Source: Canna indica
Taxonomy: Eukaryota > Streptophyta > Magnoliopsida > Zingiberales > Cannaceae
DNA length: 64,000 bases
NCBI GenBank assembly: GCA_034359265.1
Contig: CP136897.1
Location: 33,653,501-33,717,500, forward strand
Direction: 5' to 3'
The notes under the pieces: generated by a model
What the model was told of the DNA's origin: nothing
What the model saw: the letters and a program-made list of their open reading frames with translations, nothing else
Databases searched by the model: none
Shown here: positions 45,106 through 56,521 of the stretch, in pieces
Layout of the letters: each line of letters opens with the position of its first letter
Numbering within the stretch: the first letter of the stretch is position 1
Position numbers and translations under genes: made by a program

Positions 45106-45224
45106 GGGTGCGATCATACCAGCACTAATGCACCGGATCCCATCAGAACTCCGAAGTTAAGCGTGCTTGGGCGAGAGTAGTACTAGGATGGGTGACCCCC
45201 TGGGAAGTCCTCGTGTTGCACCTT
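45106..45224 (+). rRNA. 5S rRNA: 5S rRNA gene, copy 99
   Basis: Full length with only C24T. -29 element TTATTG. Confidence 0.97.
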
Positions 45225-45590
45225 TTTTTTTACTACCCATTTGATTGCATGACGAGATCATTTTTTTTACCAATCTTTCTAACCAAACGTTAAGGACGGA
45301 CGACGTCGTCGACATAAAATTTGGCTGTCGATCGCCCGCGCGGGGCCCGCCGCAACCTCTACGGCCGGCTCGATCGACCAACCGATCCGAAAAATTAAAA
45401 TTTGTAAATAAATAAGAAATATAACATTTCAATTATTATTTTTCGTTTAGAACGGGCGTAACTTCGTGCATCATTGTCCGATTTCATCTTTTCACGTGGC
45501 GCTAAAAGGCGCGCGAAGAGACGAAGAAAATCACCCCGAGCTATCCCTCGGACGCTCAACCTTATTAGCCGACGATCAGAAGTGCACCAC

Positions 45591-45709
45591 AGGTGCGATC
45601 ATACCAGCACTAACGCACCGGATCCCATCAGAACTCCGAAGTTAAGCTTGCTTGGGCGAGAGTAGTACTAGGATGGGTGACCCCCTGGGAAGTCCTCGTG
45701 TTGCACCTT
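45591..45709 (+). rRNA. 5S rRNA: 5S rRNA gene, copy 100
   Basis: Full length. G1A, G58T; third occurrence of the copy 84/91 type. Confidence 0.96.
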
Positions 45710-46075
45710 TTTTTTTACTACCTATTTGATTGCACGACGAGATCATTTTTTTTACCAATCTTTCTAACCAAACGTTAAGGACGGACGATGTCATCGACAT
45801 AAAATTTGGCTGTCGATCGCCCGCGCGGGGCCCGCCGCAACCTCTACGGTCGGCTCGATCGACCAACCGGCCCGAAAAATTAAAATTTGTAAATAAATAA
45901 GAAAAATAACATTTCATTTATTATTTTTCGTTTAAAACGGGCGTAACTTCGTGCATCATTGTCCGATTTCATCTTTTCACGTGGCGCTAAAAGGCGCGCG
46001 AAGAGACGAAGAAAATCACCTCGAGCTATCCCTCGGACGCTCAACCTTATTAGCCGACGATCAGAAGTGCACGAC

Positions 46076-46194
46076 GAGTGCGATCATACCAGCACTAACG
46101 CACCGGATCCCATCAGAACTCCGAAGTTAAGCGTGCTTGGGCGAGAGTAGTACTAGGATGGGTGACCCCGTGGGAAGTCCTCGTGTTGCACCTT
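46076..46194 (+). rRNA. 5S rRNA: 5S rRNA gene, copy 101
   Basis: Full length. G2A, C95G; like copies 85 and 92 but without T109C. Confidence 0.96.
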
Positions 46195-46561
46195 TTTTTT
46201 TTACTACCTATTTGATTGCACGACGAGATCATTTTTTTTACCAATCTTTCTAACCAAACGTTAAGGACGGATGACGTCGTCAACATAAAATTTGGCTGTC
46301 GATCGCCCGCGCAGGGCCCGCCGCAACCTCTACGGCCGGCTCGATCGACCAACCGATCCGAAAAATTAAAATTTGTAAATAAATAAGAAATATAACATTT
46401 CAATTATTATTTTTCGTTTAAAACGGGCGTAACTCCGTGCATTATTGTCCGATTTCAGCTTTTCACGTGGCGCTAAAAGGCGCGCGAAGAGACGAAGAAA
46501 ATGACCCCGAGCTATCCCTCGGACGCTCACCCTTATTGGCCGACGATCAGAATTGCATCAC

Positions 46562-46680
46562 GGGTGCGATCATACCAGCACTAATGCATCGGATCCCATC
46601 AGAACTCCGAAGTTAAGCGTGCTTGGGCGAGAGTAGTACTAGGATGGGTGACCCCCTGGGTAGTCCTCGTGTTGCACCTT
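46562..46680 (+). rRNA. 5S rRNA: 5S rRNA gene, copy 102
   Basis: Full length. C24T, C28T, A100T. Confidence 0.96.
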
Positions 46681-47046
46681 TTTTTTTACTACCTATTTGA
46701 TTGCATGACGAGATCATTTTTTTTACCAACCTTTCTAACCAAACGTTAAGGACGGACGACGTCGTCGACATAAAATTTGGCTGTCGATCGCCCGCGCGGG
46801 GCCCGCCGCAACCTCTACGGCCGGCTCGATCGACCAACCGACCCGAAAAATTAAAATTTGTAAATAAATAAGAAATATAACATTTCAATTATTATTTTTC
46901 GTTTAAAACGGGCGTAACTCCGTGCATTATTGTCCGATTTCAGCTTTTCACGTGGCGCTAAAAGGCGCGCGAAGAGACGATGAAAATGACCCCGAGCTAT
47001 CCCTCGGACGCTCACCCTTATTAGCCGACGATCAGAATTGCATCAA

Positions 47047-47165
47047 GGGTGCGATCATACCAGCACTAACGCACCGGATCCCATCAGAACTCCTAAGTTA
47101 AGCGTGCTTGGGCGAGAGTAGTACTAGGATGGGTGACCCCCTGGGAAGTCCTCGTGTTGCACCTT
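47047..47165 (+). rRNA. 5S rRNA: 5S rRNA gene, copy 103
   Basis: Full length with only G48T. The spacer has CCTATCTATTTG and CTTTCTTACC, shared with copies 108 and 114. Confidence 0.97.
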
Positions 47166-47365
47166 TTTTTTTCCTATCTATTTGATTGCACGACGAGATC
47201 ATTTTTTTTACCAATCTTTCTTACCAAACGTTAAGGACGGACGACGTCGTCGACATAATATTTGGCTGTGGATCGCCCGCGCGGGGCCCGCCGCAACCTC
47301 TACGGCCGGCTCGATCGACCAACCGACCCGAAAAATTAAAATTTATAAATAAATAAGAGAAATAA

Positions 47366-47475
47366 CATACCAGCACTAACTCACCGGATCTCATCAGAAC
47401 TCTGAATTTAAGCGTGCTTGGGCGAGAGTAGTACTAGGATGGGTGACCCCGTGGGAAGTCCTCGTGTTGCACCTT
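47366..47475 (+). pseudogene. 5'-truncated 5S, copy 104 (positions 10-119)
   Basis: AGAGAAATAACAT junction. G25T, C35T, C47T, G51T, C95G. The spacer after it lost 11 bp of the GC core. Confidence 0.93.
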
Positions 47476-47830
47476 TTTTTTTACTACCAATTTGATTGCA
47501 CGACGAGATCATTTTTTTTACCAATCTTTCTAACCAAACGTTAAGGACGGACGACGTCGTCGACATAAAATTTGGCTGTCGATCGCCCGCCGCAACCTCT
47601 ACGGCTGGCTCGATCGACCAACCGACCCGAAAAATTAAAATTTGTAAATAAATAAGAAATATAACATTTCAATTATTATTTTTCGTTTAAAACGGGCGTA
47701 AATCCGTGCATTATTGTCCGATTTTAGCTTTTCACGTGGCGCTAAAAGGCGCGCCAAGAGACGAAGAAAATGACCCCGAGCTATCCCTCGGACGCTCACC
47801 CTTTTTAGCCGACGATCAGAATTGCATCAC

Positions 47831-47949
47831 GAGTGCGATCATACCAGCACTAACGCACCGGATCCCATCAGAACTCCGAAGTTAAGCGTGCTTGGGCGAG
47901 AGTAGTACTATGATGGGTGACCCCCTGGGAAGTCCTCGTGTTGCACCTT
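47831..47949 (+). rRNA. 5S rRNA: 5S rRNA gene, copy 105
   Basis: Full length. G2A, G81T. -29 element TTTTTA, weaker match. Confidence 0.96.
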
Positions 47950-48315
47950 TTTTTTTACTACCTATTTGATTGCACGACGAGATCATTTTTTTTAGCAATC
48001 TTTCTAACCAAACGTTAAGGACGGACGACGTCATCGACATAAAATTTGGCTGTCGATCGCCCGCGCGGGGCCCGCCGCAACCTCTACGGCCGGCTCGATC
48101 GACCAACCGGCCCGAAAAATTAAAATTTGTAAATAAATAAGAAAAATAACATTTCATTTATTATTTTTCGTTTAAAACGGGCGTAACTTCGTGTATCATT
48201 GTCCGATTTCATCTTTTCACGTGGCGCTAAAAGGCGCGCGAAGAGACGAAGAAAATCACCCCGAGCTATCCCTCGGACGCTCAACCTTATTAGCCGACGA
48301 TCAGAAGTGCACCAC

Positions 48316-48434
48316 GGGTGCGATCATACCAGCACTAACGCACCGGATCCCATCAGAACTCCGAAGTTAAGCTTGCTTGAGCGAGAGTAGTACTAGGAAG
48401 GGTGACCCCCTGGGAAGTCCACGTGTTGCACCTT
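48316..48434 (+). rRNA. 5S rRNA: 5S rRNA gene, copy 106
   Basis: Full length. G58T, G65A, T84A (C box), T106A. Confidence 0.95.
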
Positions 48435-48800
48435 TTTTTTTACTACCTATTTGATTGCACGACGAGATCATTTTTTTTACCAATCTTTCTAACCAAACGT
48501 TAAGGACGGACGACGTCATCGACATAAAATTTGGCTGTCGATCGCCCGCGCGGGGCCCGCCGCAACCTCTACGGCCGGCTCGATCGACCAACCGGCCCGA
48601 AAAATTAAAATTTGTAAATAAATAAGAAAAATAACATTTCATTTATTATTTTTCGTTTAAAACGGGCGTAACTTCGTGCATCATTGTCCGATTTCATCTT
48701 TTCACGTGACGCTAAAAGGCGCGCGAAGAGACGAAGAAAATCACCCCGAGCTATCCCTCGGACGCTCAACCTTATTAGCCGACGATCAGAAGTGCACGAT

Positions 48801-48919
48801 GAGTGCGATCATACCAGCACTAACGCACCGGATCCCATCAGAACTCCGAAGTTAAGCGTGCTTGGGCGAGAGTAGTACTATGATGGGTGACCCCCTGGGA
48901 AGTACTCGTGTTGCACCTT
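48801..48919 (+). rRNA. 5S rRNA: 5S rRNA gene, copy 107
   Basis: Full length. G2A, G81T, C104A. Confidence 0.96.
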
Positions 48920-49285
48920 TTTTTTTACCACCTATTTGATTGCACGACGAGATCATTTTTTTTACCAATCTTTCTAACCAAACGTTAAGGACGGACGACG
49001 TCATCGACATAAAATTTGGCTGTCGATCGCCCGCGCGGGGCCCGCCGCAACCTCTACGGCCGGCTCGATCGACCAACCGGCCCGAAAAATTAAAATTTGT
49101 AAATAAATAAGAAAAATAACATTTCATTTATTATTTTTCGTTTAAAACGGGAGTAACTTCGTGCATCATTGTCCGATTTCATCTTTTCACGTGGCGCAAA
49201 AAGGCGCGCGAAGAGACGAAGAAAATCGCCCCGAGCTATCCCTCGGACGCTCAACCTTATTAGCCGACGATCAGAAGTGCACGAC

Positions 49286-49404
49286 GGGTGCGATCATACA
49301 AGCACTAACGCACCGGATCCCATCAGAACCCCGAAGTTAAGCGTGCTTGGGCGAGAGTAGTACTAGGATGGGTGACCCCCTGGGAAGTCCTCGTGTTGCA
49401 CCTT
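49286..49404 (+). rRNA. 5S rRNA: 5S rRNA gene, copy 108
   Basis: Full length. C15A, T45C. Confidence 0.96.
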
Positions 49405-49604
49405 TTTTTTTCCTATCTATTTGATTGCACGACGAGATCATTTTTTTTACCAATCTTTCTTACCAAACGTTAAGGACGGACGACGTCGTCGACATAAAAT
49501 TTGGCTGTGGATCGCCCGCGCGGGGCCCGCCGCAACCTCTACGGCCGGCTCGATCGACCAACCGACCCGAAAAATTAAAATTTATAAATAAATAAGAGAA
49601 ATAA

Positions 49605-49714
49605 CATACCAGCACTAACGCACCGGATCTCATCAGAACTCTGAATTTAAGCGTGCTTGGGCGAGAGTAGTACTAGGATGGGTGACCCCGTGGGAAGTCC
49701 TCGTGTTGCACCTT
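49605..49714 (+). pseudogene. 5'-truncated 5S, copy 109 (positions 10-119)
   Basis: AGAGAAATAACAT junction. C35T, C47T, G51T, C95G. Directly followed by a second truncated unit. Confidence 0.93.
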
Positions 49715-49914
49715 TTTTTTTACTACCAATTTGATTGCACGACGAGATCATTTTTTTTACCAATCTTTCTAACCAAACGTTAAGGATGGACGACGTCGTC
49801 GACATAAAATTTGGCTGTCGATCGCCCGCGCGGGGCCCACCGCAACCTCTACGGCCGGCTCGATCGACCAACCGACCCGAAAAATTAAAATTTATAAATA
49901 AATAAGAGAAATAA

Positions 49915-50024
49915 CATACCAGCACTAACGCACCGGATCTCATCAGAACTCTGAATTTATGCGTGCTTGGGCGAGAGTAGTACTAGGATGGGTGACCCCG
50001 TGGGAAGTCCTCGTGTTGCACCTT
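49915..50024 (+). pseudogene. 5'-truncated 5S, copy 110 (positions 10-119)
   Basis: Same junction and variants as copy 109 plus A55T. Two short 310-bp units in tandem show that the truncated unit itself amplifies. Confidence 0.93.
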
Positions 50025-50389
50025 TTTTTTTACTACCAATTTGATTGCACGACGAGATCATTTTTTTTACCAATCTTTCTAACCAAACGTTAAGGATGGA
50101 CGACGTCGTCGACATAAAATTTGGCTGTCGATCGCCCGCGCGGGGCCCACCGCAAACTTTACGGCCGGCTCGATCGACCAACCGACCCGAAAAATTAAAT
50201 TTGTAAATAAATAAGAAATATAACATTTCAATTATTATTTTTCGTTTAAAACGGGCGTAAATCCGTGCATTATTGTCCGATTTCAGCTTTTCACGTGGCG
50301 CTAAAAGGCGCGCCAAGAGACGAAGAAAATGACCCCGAGCTATCCCTCGGACGCTCACCCTTTTTAGCCGACGATCAGAATTGCATCAC

Positions 50390-50508
50390 GAGTGCGATCA
50401 TACCAGCACTAACGCACCGGATCCCATCAGAACTCCGAAGTTAAGCGTGCTTGGGCGAGAGTAGTACTATGATGGGTGACCCCCTGGGAAGTCCTCGTGT
50501 TGCACCTT
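50390..50508 (+). rRNA. 5S rRNA: 5S rRNA gene, copy 111
   Basis: Full length. G2A, G81T; -29 element TTTTTA. Counterpart of copy 105. Confidence 0.96.
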
Positions 50509-50873
50509 TTTTTTACTACCTATTTGATTGCACGACGAGATCATTTTTTTTAGCAATCTTTCTAACCAAACGTTAAGGACGGACGACGTCATCGACATAA
50601 AATTTGGCTGTCGATCGCCCGCGCGGGGCCCGCCGCAACCTCTACGGCCGGCTCGATCGACCAACCGGCCCGAAAAATTAAAATTTGTAAATAAATAAGA
50701 AAAATAACATTTCATTTATTATTTTTCGTTTAAAACGGGCGTAACTTCGTGTATCATTGTCCGATTTCATCTTTTCACGTGGCGCTAAAAGGCGCGCGAA
50801 GAGACGAAGAAAATCACCCCGAGCTATCCCTCGGACGCTCAACCTTATTAGCCGACGATCAGAAGTGCACCAC

Positions 50874-50992
50874 GGGTGCGATCATACCAGCACTAACGCA
50901 CCGGATCCCATCAGAACTCCGAAGTTAAGCTTGCTTGAGCGAGAGTAGTACTAGGAAGGGTGACCCCCTGGGAAGTCCTCGTGTTGCACCTT
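50874..50992 (+). rRNA. 5S rRNA: 5S rRNA gene, copy 112
   Basis: Full length. G58T, G65A, T84A; like copy 106 without T106A. Confidence 0.95.
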
Positions 50993-51358
50993 TTTTTTTA
51001 CTACCTATTTGATTGCACGACGAGATCATTTTTTTTACCAATCTTTCTAACCAAACGTTAAGGACGGACGACGTCATCGACATAAAATTTGGCTGTCGAT
51101 CGCCCGCGCGGGGCCCGCCGCAACCTCTACGGCCGGCTCGATCGACCAACCGGCCCGAAAAATTAAAATTTGTAAATAAATAAGAAAAATAACATTTCAT
51201 TTATTATTTTTCGTTTAAAACGGGCGTAACTTCGTGCATCATTGTCCGATTTCATCTTTTCACGTGGCGCTAAAAGGCGCGCGAAGAGACGAAGAAAATC
51301 ACCCCGAGCTATCCCTCGGACGCTCAACCTTATTAGCCGACGATCAGAAGTGCACGAT

Positions 51359-51477
51359 GAGTGCGATCATACCAGCACTAACGCACCGGATCCCATCAGA
51401 ACTCCGAAGTTAAGCGTGCTTGGGCGAGAGTAGTACTATGATGGGTGACCCCCTGGGAAGTACTCGTGTTGCACCTT
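51359..51477 (+). rRNA. 5S rRNA: 5S rRNA gene, copy 113
   Basis: Full length. G2A, G81T, C104A; equals copy 107. Confidence 0.96.
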
Positions 51478-51843
51478 TTTTTTTACCACCTATTTGATTG
51501 CACGACGAGATCATTTTTTTTACCAATCTTTCTAACCAAACGTTAAGGACGGACGACGTCATCGACATAAAATTTGGCTGTCGATCGCCCGCGCGGGGCC
51601 CGCCGCAACCTCTACGGCCGGCTCGATCGACCAACCGGCCCGAAAAATTAAAATTTGTAAATAAATAAGAAAAATAACATTTCATTTATTATTTTTCGTT
51701 TAAAACGGGCGTAACTTCGTGCATCATTGTCCGATTTCATCTTTTCACGTGGCGCAAAAAGGCGCGCGAAGAGACGAAGAAAATCACCCCGAGCTATCCC
51801 TCGGACGCTCAACCTTATTAGCCGACGATCAGAAGTGCACGAC

Positions 51844-51962
51844 GGGTGCGATCATACAAGCACTAACGCACCGGATCCCATCAGAACCCCGAAGTTAAGC
51901 GTGCTTGGGCGAGAGTAGTACTAGGATGGGTGACCCCCTGGGAAGTCCTCGTGTTGCACCTT
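51844..51962 (+). rRNA. 5S rRNA: 5S rRNA gene, copy 114
   Basis: Full length. C15A, T45C; equals copy 108. After its spacer the array jumps to the G5T lineage. Confidence 0.96.
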
Positions 51963-52328
51963 TTTTTTTCCTATCTATTTGATTGCACGACGAGATCATT
52001 TTTTTTACCAATCTTTCTTACCAAACGTTAAGGACGGACGACGTCGTCGACATAAAATTTGGCTGTGGATCGCCCGCGCGGGGCCCGCCGCAACCTCTAC
52101 GGCCGGCTCGATCGACCAACCGACCCGAAAAATTAAAATTTGTAAATAAATAAGAAAAATAACATTTCAATTATTATTTTTCGTTTAAAACGGGCGTAAC
52201 TCCGTGCATTATTGTCCGATTTCAGCTTTTCACGTGGCGCTAAAAGGCGCGCGAAGAGACGAAGAAAATGACCCCGAGCTATCCCTCGGACGGTCACCCT
52301 TATTAGCCGACGATCAGAAGTGCATCAC

Positions 52329-52447
52329 GGGTTCGATCATACCAGCACAAACGCACCGGATCCCATCAGAACTACGAAGTTAAGCGTGCTTGGGCGAGAG
52401 TAGTACTAGGATGGGTGACCCCCTCGGAAGTCCTCGTGTTGCACCTT
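52329..52447 (+). rRNA. 5S rRNA: 5S rRNA gene, copy 115
   Basis: Full length. G5T, T21A, C46A, G97C. Same lineage as copies 9-15, 46 kb away. Confidence 0.95.
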
Positions 52448-52813
52448 TTTTTTTACTACCTATTTGATTGCACGACGAGATCATTTTTTTTACCAATCTT
52501 TCTAACCAAACGTTAAGGACGGACGACGTCGTCGACATAAAATTTGGCTGTGGATCGTCCGCGCGGGGCCCGCCGCAACCTCTACGGCCGGCTCGATCGA
52601 CCAACCGACCCGAAAAATTAAAATTTGTAAATAAATAAGAAAAATAACATTTCTATTATTATTTTTCGTTTAAAACGAGCGTAACTCCGTGCATTATTGT
52701 CCGATTTCAGCTTTTCACGTGGCGCTAAAAGGCGCGCGAAGAGACGAAGAAAATGACCCCGAGCTATCCCTCGGACGGTCACCCTTATTAGCCGACGATC
52801 AGAAGTGCATCAC

Positions 52814-52932
52814 GGGTTCGACAATACCAGCACAAACGCACCGGATCCCATTAGAACTCCGAAGTTAAGCGTGCTTGGGCGAAAGTAGTACTAGGATGGG
52901 TGACCCCCTGGGAAGTCCTCGTGTTGCACCTT
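52814..52932 (+). rRNA. 5S rRNA: 5S rRNA gene, copy 116
   Basis: Full length. G5T, T9C, C10A, T21A, C39T, G70A. Confidence 0.94.
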
Positions 52933-53298
52933 TTTTTTTACTACCTATTTGATTGCACGACGAGATCATTTTTTTTACCAATCTTTCTAACCAAACGTTA
53001 AGGACGGACGACGTCGTCGACATAAAATTTGGCTGTGGATCGTCCGCGCGGGGCCCGCCGCAACCTCTACGGCCGGCTCAATCGACCAACCGACCCGAAA
53101 ATTTAAAATTTGTAAATAAATAAGAAAAATAACATTTCAATTATTATTTTTCGTTTAAAACGGGCGTAACTCCGTGCATTATTGTCCGATTTCAGCTTTT
53201 CACGTGGCGCTAAAAGGAGCGCGAAGAGACGAAGAAAATGACCCCGAGCTATCCCTCGGACGGTCACCCTTATTAGCCGACGATCAGAAGTGCATCAC

Positions 53299-53417
53299 GG
53301 GTTCGATCATACCAGCACAAACGCACCGGATTCCATCAGAACTCCGAAGTTAAGCGTGCTTGGGCGAAAGTAGTACTAGGATGGGTGACCCCTTGGGAAG
53401 TCCTCGTTTTGCACCTT
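53299..53417 (+). rRNA. 5S rRNA: 5S rRNA gene, copy 117
   Basis: Full length. G5T, T21A, C34T, G70A, C95T, G110T. Confidence 0.94.
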
Positions 53418-53783
53418 TTTTTTTACTACCTATTTGATTGCACGACGAGATCATTTTTTTTACCAATCTTTCTAACCAAACGTTAAGGACGGACGACGTC
53501 GTCGACATAAAATTTGGCTGTGGATCGTCCGCGCGGGGCCCGCCGCAACCTCTACGGCCGGCTCGATCGACCAACCGACCCGAAAAATTAAAATTTGTAA
53601 ATAAATAAGAAAAATAACATTTCTATTATTATTTTTCGTTTAAAACGAGCGTAACTCCGTGCATTATTGTCCGATTTCAGCTTTTCACGTGGCGCTAAAA
53701 GGCGCGCGAAGAGACGAAGAAAATGACCCCGAGCTATCCCTCGGACGGTCACCCTTATTAGCCGACGATCAGAAGTGCATCAC

Positions 53784-53902
53784 GGGTTCGACAATACCAG
53801 CACAAACGCACCGGATCCCATTAGAACTCCGAAGTTAAGCGTGCTTGGGCGAAAGTAGTACTAGGATGGGTGACCCCCTGGGAAGTCCTCGTGTTGCACC
53901 TT
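53784..53902 (+). rRNA. 5S rRNA: 5S rRNA gene, copy 118
   Basis: Full length. Same six variants as copy 116, 970 bp away. Confidence 0.94.
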
Positions 53903-54268
53903 TTTTTTTACTACCTATTTGATTGCACGACGAGATCATTTTTTTTACCAATCTTTCTAACCAAACGTTAAGGACGGACGACGTCGTCGACATAAAATTT
54001 GGCTGTGGATCGTCCGCGCGGGGCCCGCCGCAACCTCTACGGCCGGCTCAATCGACCAACCGACCCGAAAATTTAAAATTTGTAAATAAATAAGAAAAAT
54101 AACATTTCAATTATTATTTTTCGTTTAAAACGGGCGTAACTCCGTGCATTATTGTCCGATTTCAGCTTTTCACGTGGCGCTAAAAGGAGCGCGAAGAGAC
54201 GAAGAAAATGACCCCGAGCTATCCCTCGGACGGTCACCCTTATTAGCCGACGATCAGAAGTGCATCAC

Positions 54269-54387
54269 GGGTTCGATCATACCAGCACAAACGCACCGGA
54301 TTCCATCAGAACTCCGAAGTTAAGCGTGCTTGGGCGAAAGTAGTACTAGGATGGGTGACCCCTTGGGAAGTCCTCGTTTTGCACCTT
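54269..54387 (+). rRNA. 5S rRNA: 5S rRNA gene, copy 119
   Basis: Full length. Same six variants as copy 117. Its spacer diverges at the second T tract (T7), where another family begins. Confidence 0.94.
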
Positions 54388-54752
54388 TTTTTTTACTACC
54401 TATTTGATTGCACGACGAGATCATTTTTTTACCAATCTTTCTAACCAAACGTTAAGGACGGACGACGTCATCGACATAAAATTTCGCTGTCGATCGCCCG
54501 CGCGGGACCCGCCGCAACCTCTACGGCCGGCTCGATCGACCAACCGACCCGAAAAATTAAAATTTGTAAATAAATAAGAAAAATAACATTTCATTTATTA
54601 TTTTTCATTTAAAACGGGCGTAACTTCGTGCATTATTGTCCGATTTCATCTTTTCACGTGGCGCTAAAAGGCGCGCGAAGAGACGAAGAAAATGACCCCG
54701 AGCTATCCCTCGGACGTTCAACCTTATTAGCCGACGATCAGAAGTGCACGAC

Positions 54753-54870
54753 GGGTGCGATCATACCAGCACTAACGCACCGGATCCCATCAGAACTTTG
54801 AAGTTAAGCGTGCTTGGGCGAGAGTAGTACTAGGATGGGTGACCCCCTGGAAGTCCTCGTGTTGTACCTT
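54753..54870 (+). rRNA. 5S rRNA: 5S rRNA gene, copy 120 (1-nt deletion)
   Basis: 118 nt. C46T, C47T, one G lost from G97-99, C114T. Type B spacer follows (GCCGTAAATCTTGG). Confidence 0.92.
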
Positions 54871-55237
54871 TTTTTTTTACTACCTATTTGATTTCACGAC
54901 GAGTTCATTTTTTTTACCAATCTTTCTAACGAAACATTAAGGACGGACGACGTCGTCGCCGTAAATCTTGGCTGTCGATCGCCCGCGCGGTGCCTGCCGC
55001 AACCTCTACGGCCGGCTCGATCGACCAACTAACCCGAAAAATTAAAATTTGTAAATAAATAAGAAAAATAACATTTCAGTTATTATTTTTCGTTTAAAAC
55101 GGGCGTAACTCCGTGCATTATTGTCCGATTTCAGCTTTTCACGTGGCGCTGAAAGGCGCGCGAAGAGACGAAGAAAATGACCCCGAGCTGTCCCTCGGTC
55201 GCTCACCCTTATTAGCCGACGATCAGAAGTGCATGAC

Positions 55238-55356
55238 GGGTGGAATCATAACAGCAGTAACGCACCGGATCCCATCAGAACTCCGAAGTTAAGGGTGCTT
55301 GGGCAAGAGTAGTACTAGGATGGGTGACCCCCAGGGAAGTCCTCGTGTTACACTTG
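55238..55356 (+). rRNA. 5S rRNA: 5S rRNA gene, copy 121 (diverged)
   Basis: Full length. C6G, G7A, C14A, C20G, C57G, G68A, T96A, G113A, C117T. C6G with G113A destroys that helix I pair; likely non-functional. Confidence 0.88.
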
Positions 55357-55722
55357 TTTTTTTACTACCTATTTGATTGCACGACGAGATCATTTTTTTT
55401 ACCACTCTTTCTAACGAAACGTTAAGGACGGACGATGTCGTCGCCATAAAATTTGGCTGTCGATCGCCCGCGCGGGGCCCGCCGCAACCTCTACGGCCGG
55501 CTCGATCGACCAACTAACCCGAAAAATTAAAATTTGTAAATAAATAAGAAAAATAACATTTTAGTTATTATTTTTCGTTTAAAACGGGCGTAACTCCGTG
55601 CATTATTGTCTGATTTTAGCTTTTCACGTAGCGCTAAAAGGCGCGCGAAGAGACGAAGAAAATGACCCCGAGCTATCCCTCGGACGCTCACCCTTATTAG
55701 CCGAAGATCATAAGTGCACGAC

Positions 55723-55841
55723 GGGTGCGATCATACCAGCACTAACGCACAGGATCCCATCAGAACTCCGAAGTTAAGCGTACTTGGGAGAGAGTAGTAC
55801 TAGGATGGGTGACCGCCTGGAGAGTCCTCGTGTTGCACCTT
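55723..55841 (+). rRNA. 5S rRNA: 5S rRNA gene, copy 122
   Basis: Full length. C29A, G60A, C67A, C93G, G99A, A100G. The T tract is broken by an A (TTTTTTTATAC). Its spacer stops at GTCGCCAT. Confidence 0.92.
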
Positions 55842-55928
55842 TTTTTATACTACGTATTTGATTGCACGACGAGATCATTTTTTTATCAATCTTTCTAACC
55901 AAACATTAAGGACGGATGACGTCGTCGC

Positions 55929-56036
55929 CATACTAGCACTAACGCACCGGATCCCACCAGAACTCCGAAGTTAAGCATGCTTGGGCGAGAGTAGTACTAG
56001 GATGGGTGACCCCCTGGGAAGTCCTCGTTTCACCTT
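55929..56036 (+). pseudogene. 5'-truncated 5S, copy 123 (second deletion class)
   Basis: Mid-spacer GTCGCCAT joins ACTAGCAC of 5S, again with CAT shared, removing about 287 bp. C15T, T38C, G58A; two bases are also lost near the 3' end (CTCGTTTCACC). Confidence 0.9.
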
Positions 56037-56402
56037 TTTTTTTACTACCTATTTGATTGCACGACGACATCATTTTTTTTACCAATCTTTCTAACCAAAC
56101 GTTAAGGACGGACGACGTCGTCGCCATAAAATTTGGTTGTCGATCACCCGCACGGGGCCCGCCGCAACCTCTACGGCCGGCTCTATCGACCAACCGACCC
56201 GAAAAATTAAAATTTGTAAATAAATAAGAAAAATAACATTTCAATTATTATTTTTCGTTTAAAACGGGCGTAACTCCGTGCATTATTGTCCGATTTCAGC
56301 TTTTCACGTGGGGCTGAAAGGCGCGCGAAGAGACGAAGAAAATGACCCCGAGATATCCCTCGGACGCTCACCCTTATTAGCCGACAATCAGAAGTGCATG
56401 AC

Positions 56403-56521
56403 GGGTGCGATCATAACAGCACTAACGCACCGGATCCCATCAGAACTCCGAAGTTAAGCGTGCTTGGGCGAGAGTAGTACTAGGATGGGTTACCCCCTGG
56501 GAAGTCCTCGTGTTGCACTTA
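56403..56521 (+). rRNA. 5S rRNA: 5S rRNA gene, copy 124
   Basis: Full length. C14A, G89T (C box), C117T, T119A. Terminator reads TTATTTTTTT. Confidence 0.93.

Larger units (their letters stand above)
45591..47046 (+). repeat. Partial third copy of the 37.5-kb repeat (three units)
   Basis: Copies 100-102 match copies 91-93 at an offset of 4,193 bp and copies 84-86 at 7,590 bp. Confidence 0.85.
47047..52160 (+). repeat. Five/six-unit higher-order repeat, x2
   Basis: Copies 104-108 and 110-114 are collinear (offset 2,558 bp for copies 106-108 and 112-114). Copies 103, 108 and 114 carry the same CCTATCTATTTG and CTTTCTTACC spacer, marking the repeat boundary. One extra truncated unit (copy 109) lies between the repeats. 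Confidence 0.88.
52448..54387 (+). repeat. 970-bp two-unit higher-order repeat, x2
   Basis: 52448-53417 and 53418-54387 appear almost identical, including private 5S changes T9C/C10A/C39T and C34T/G110T and spacer TTCTATTATT with AAACGAGCG. Likely the youngest duplication in the window. Confidence 0.92.
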
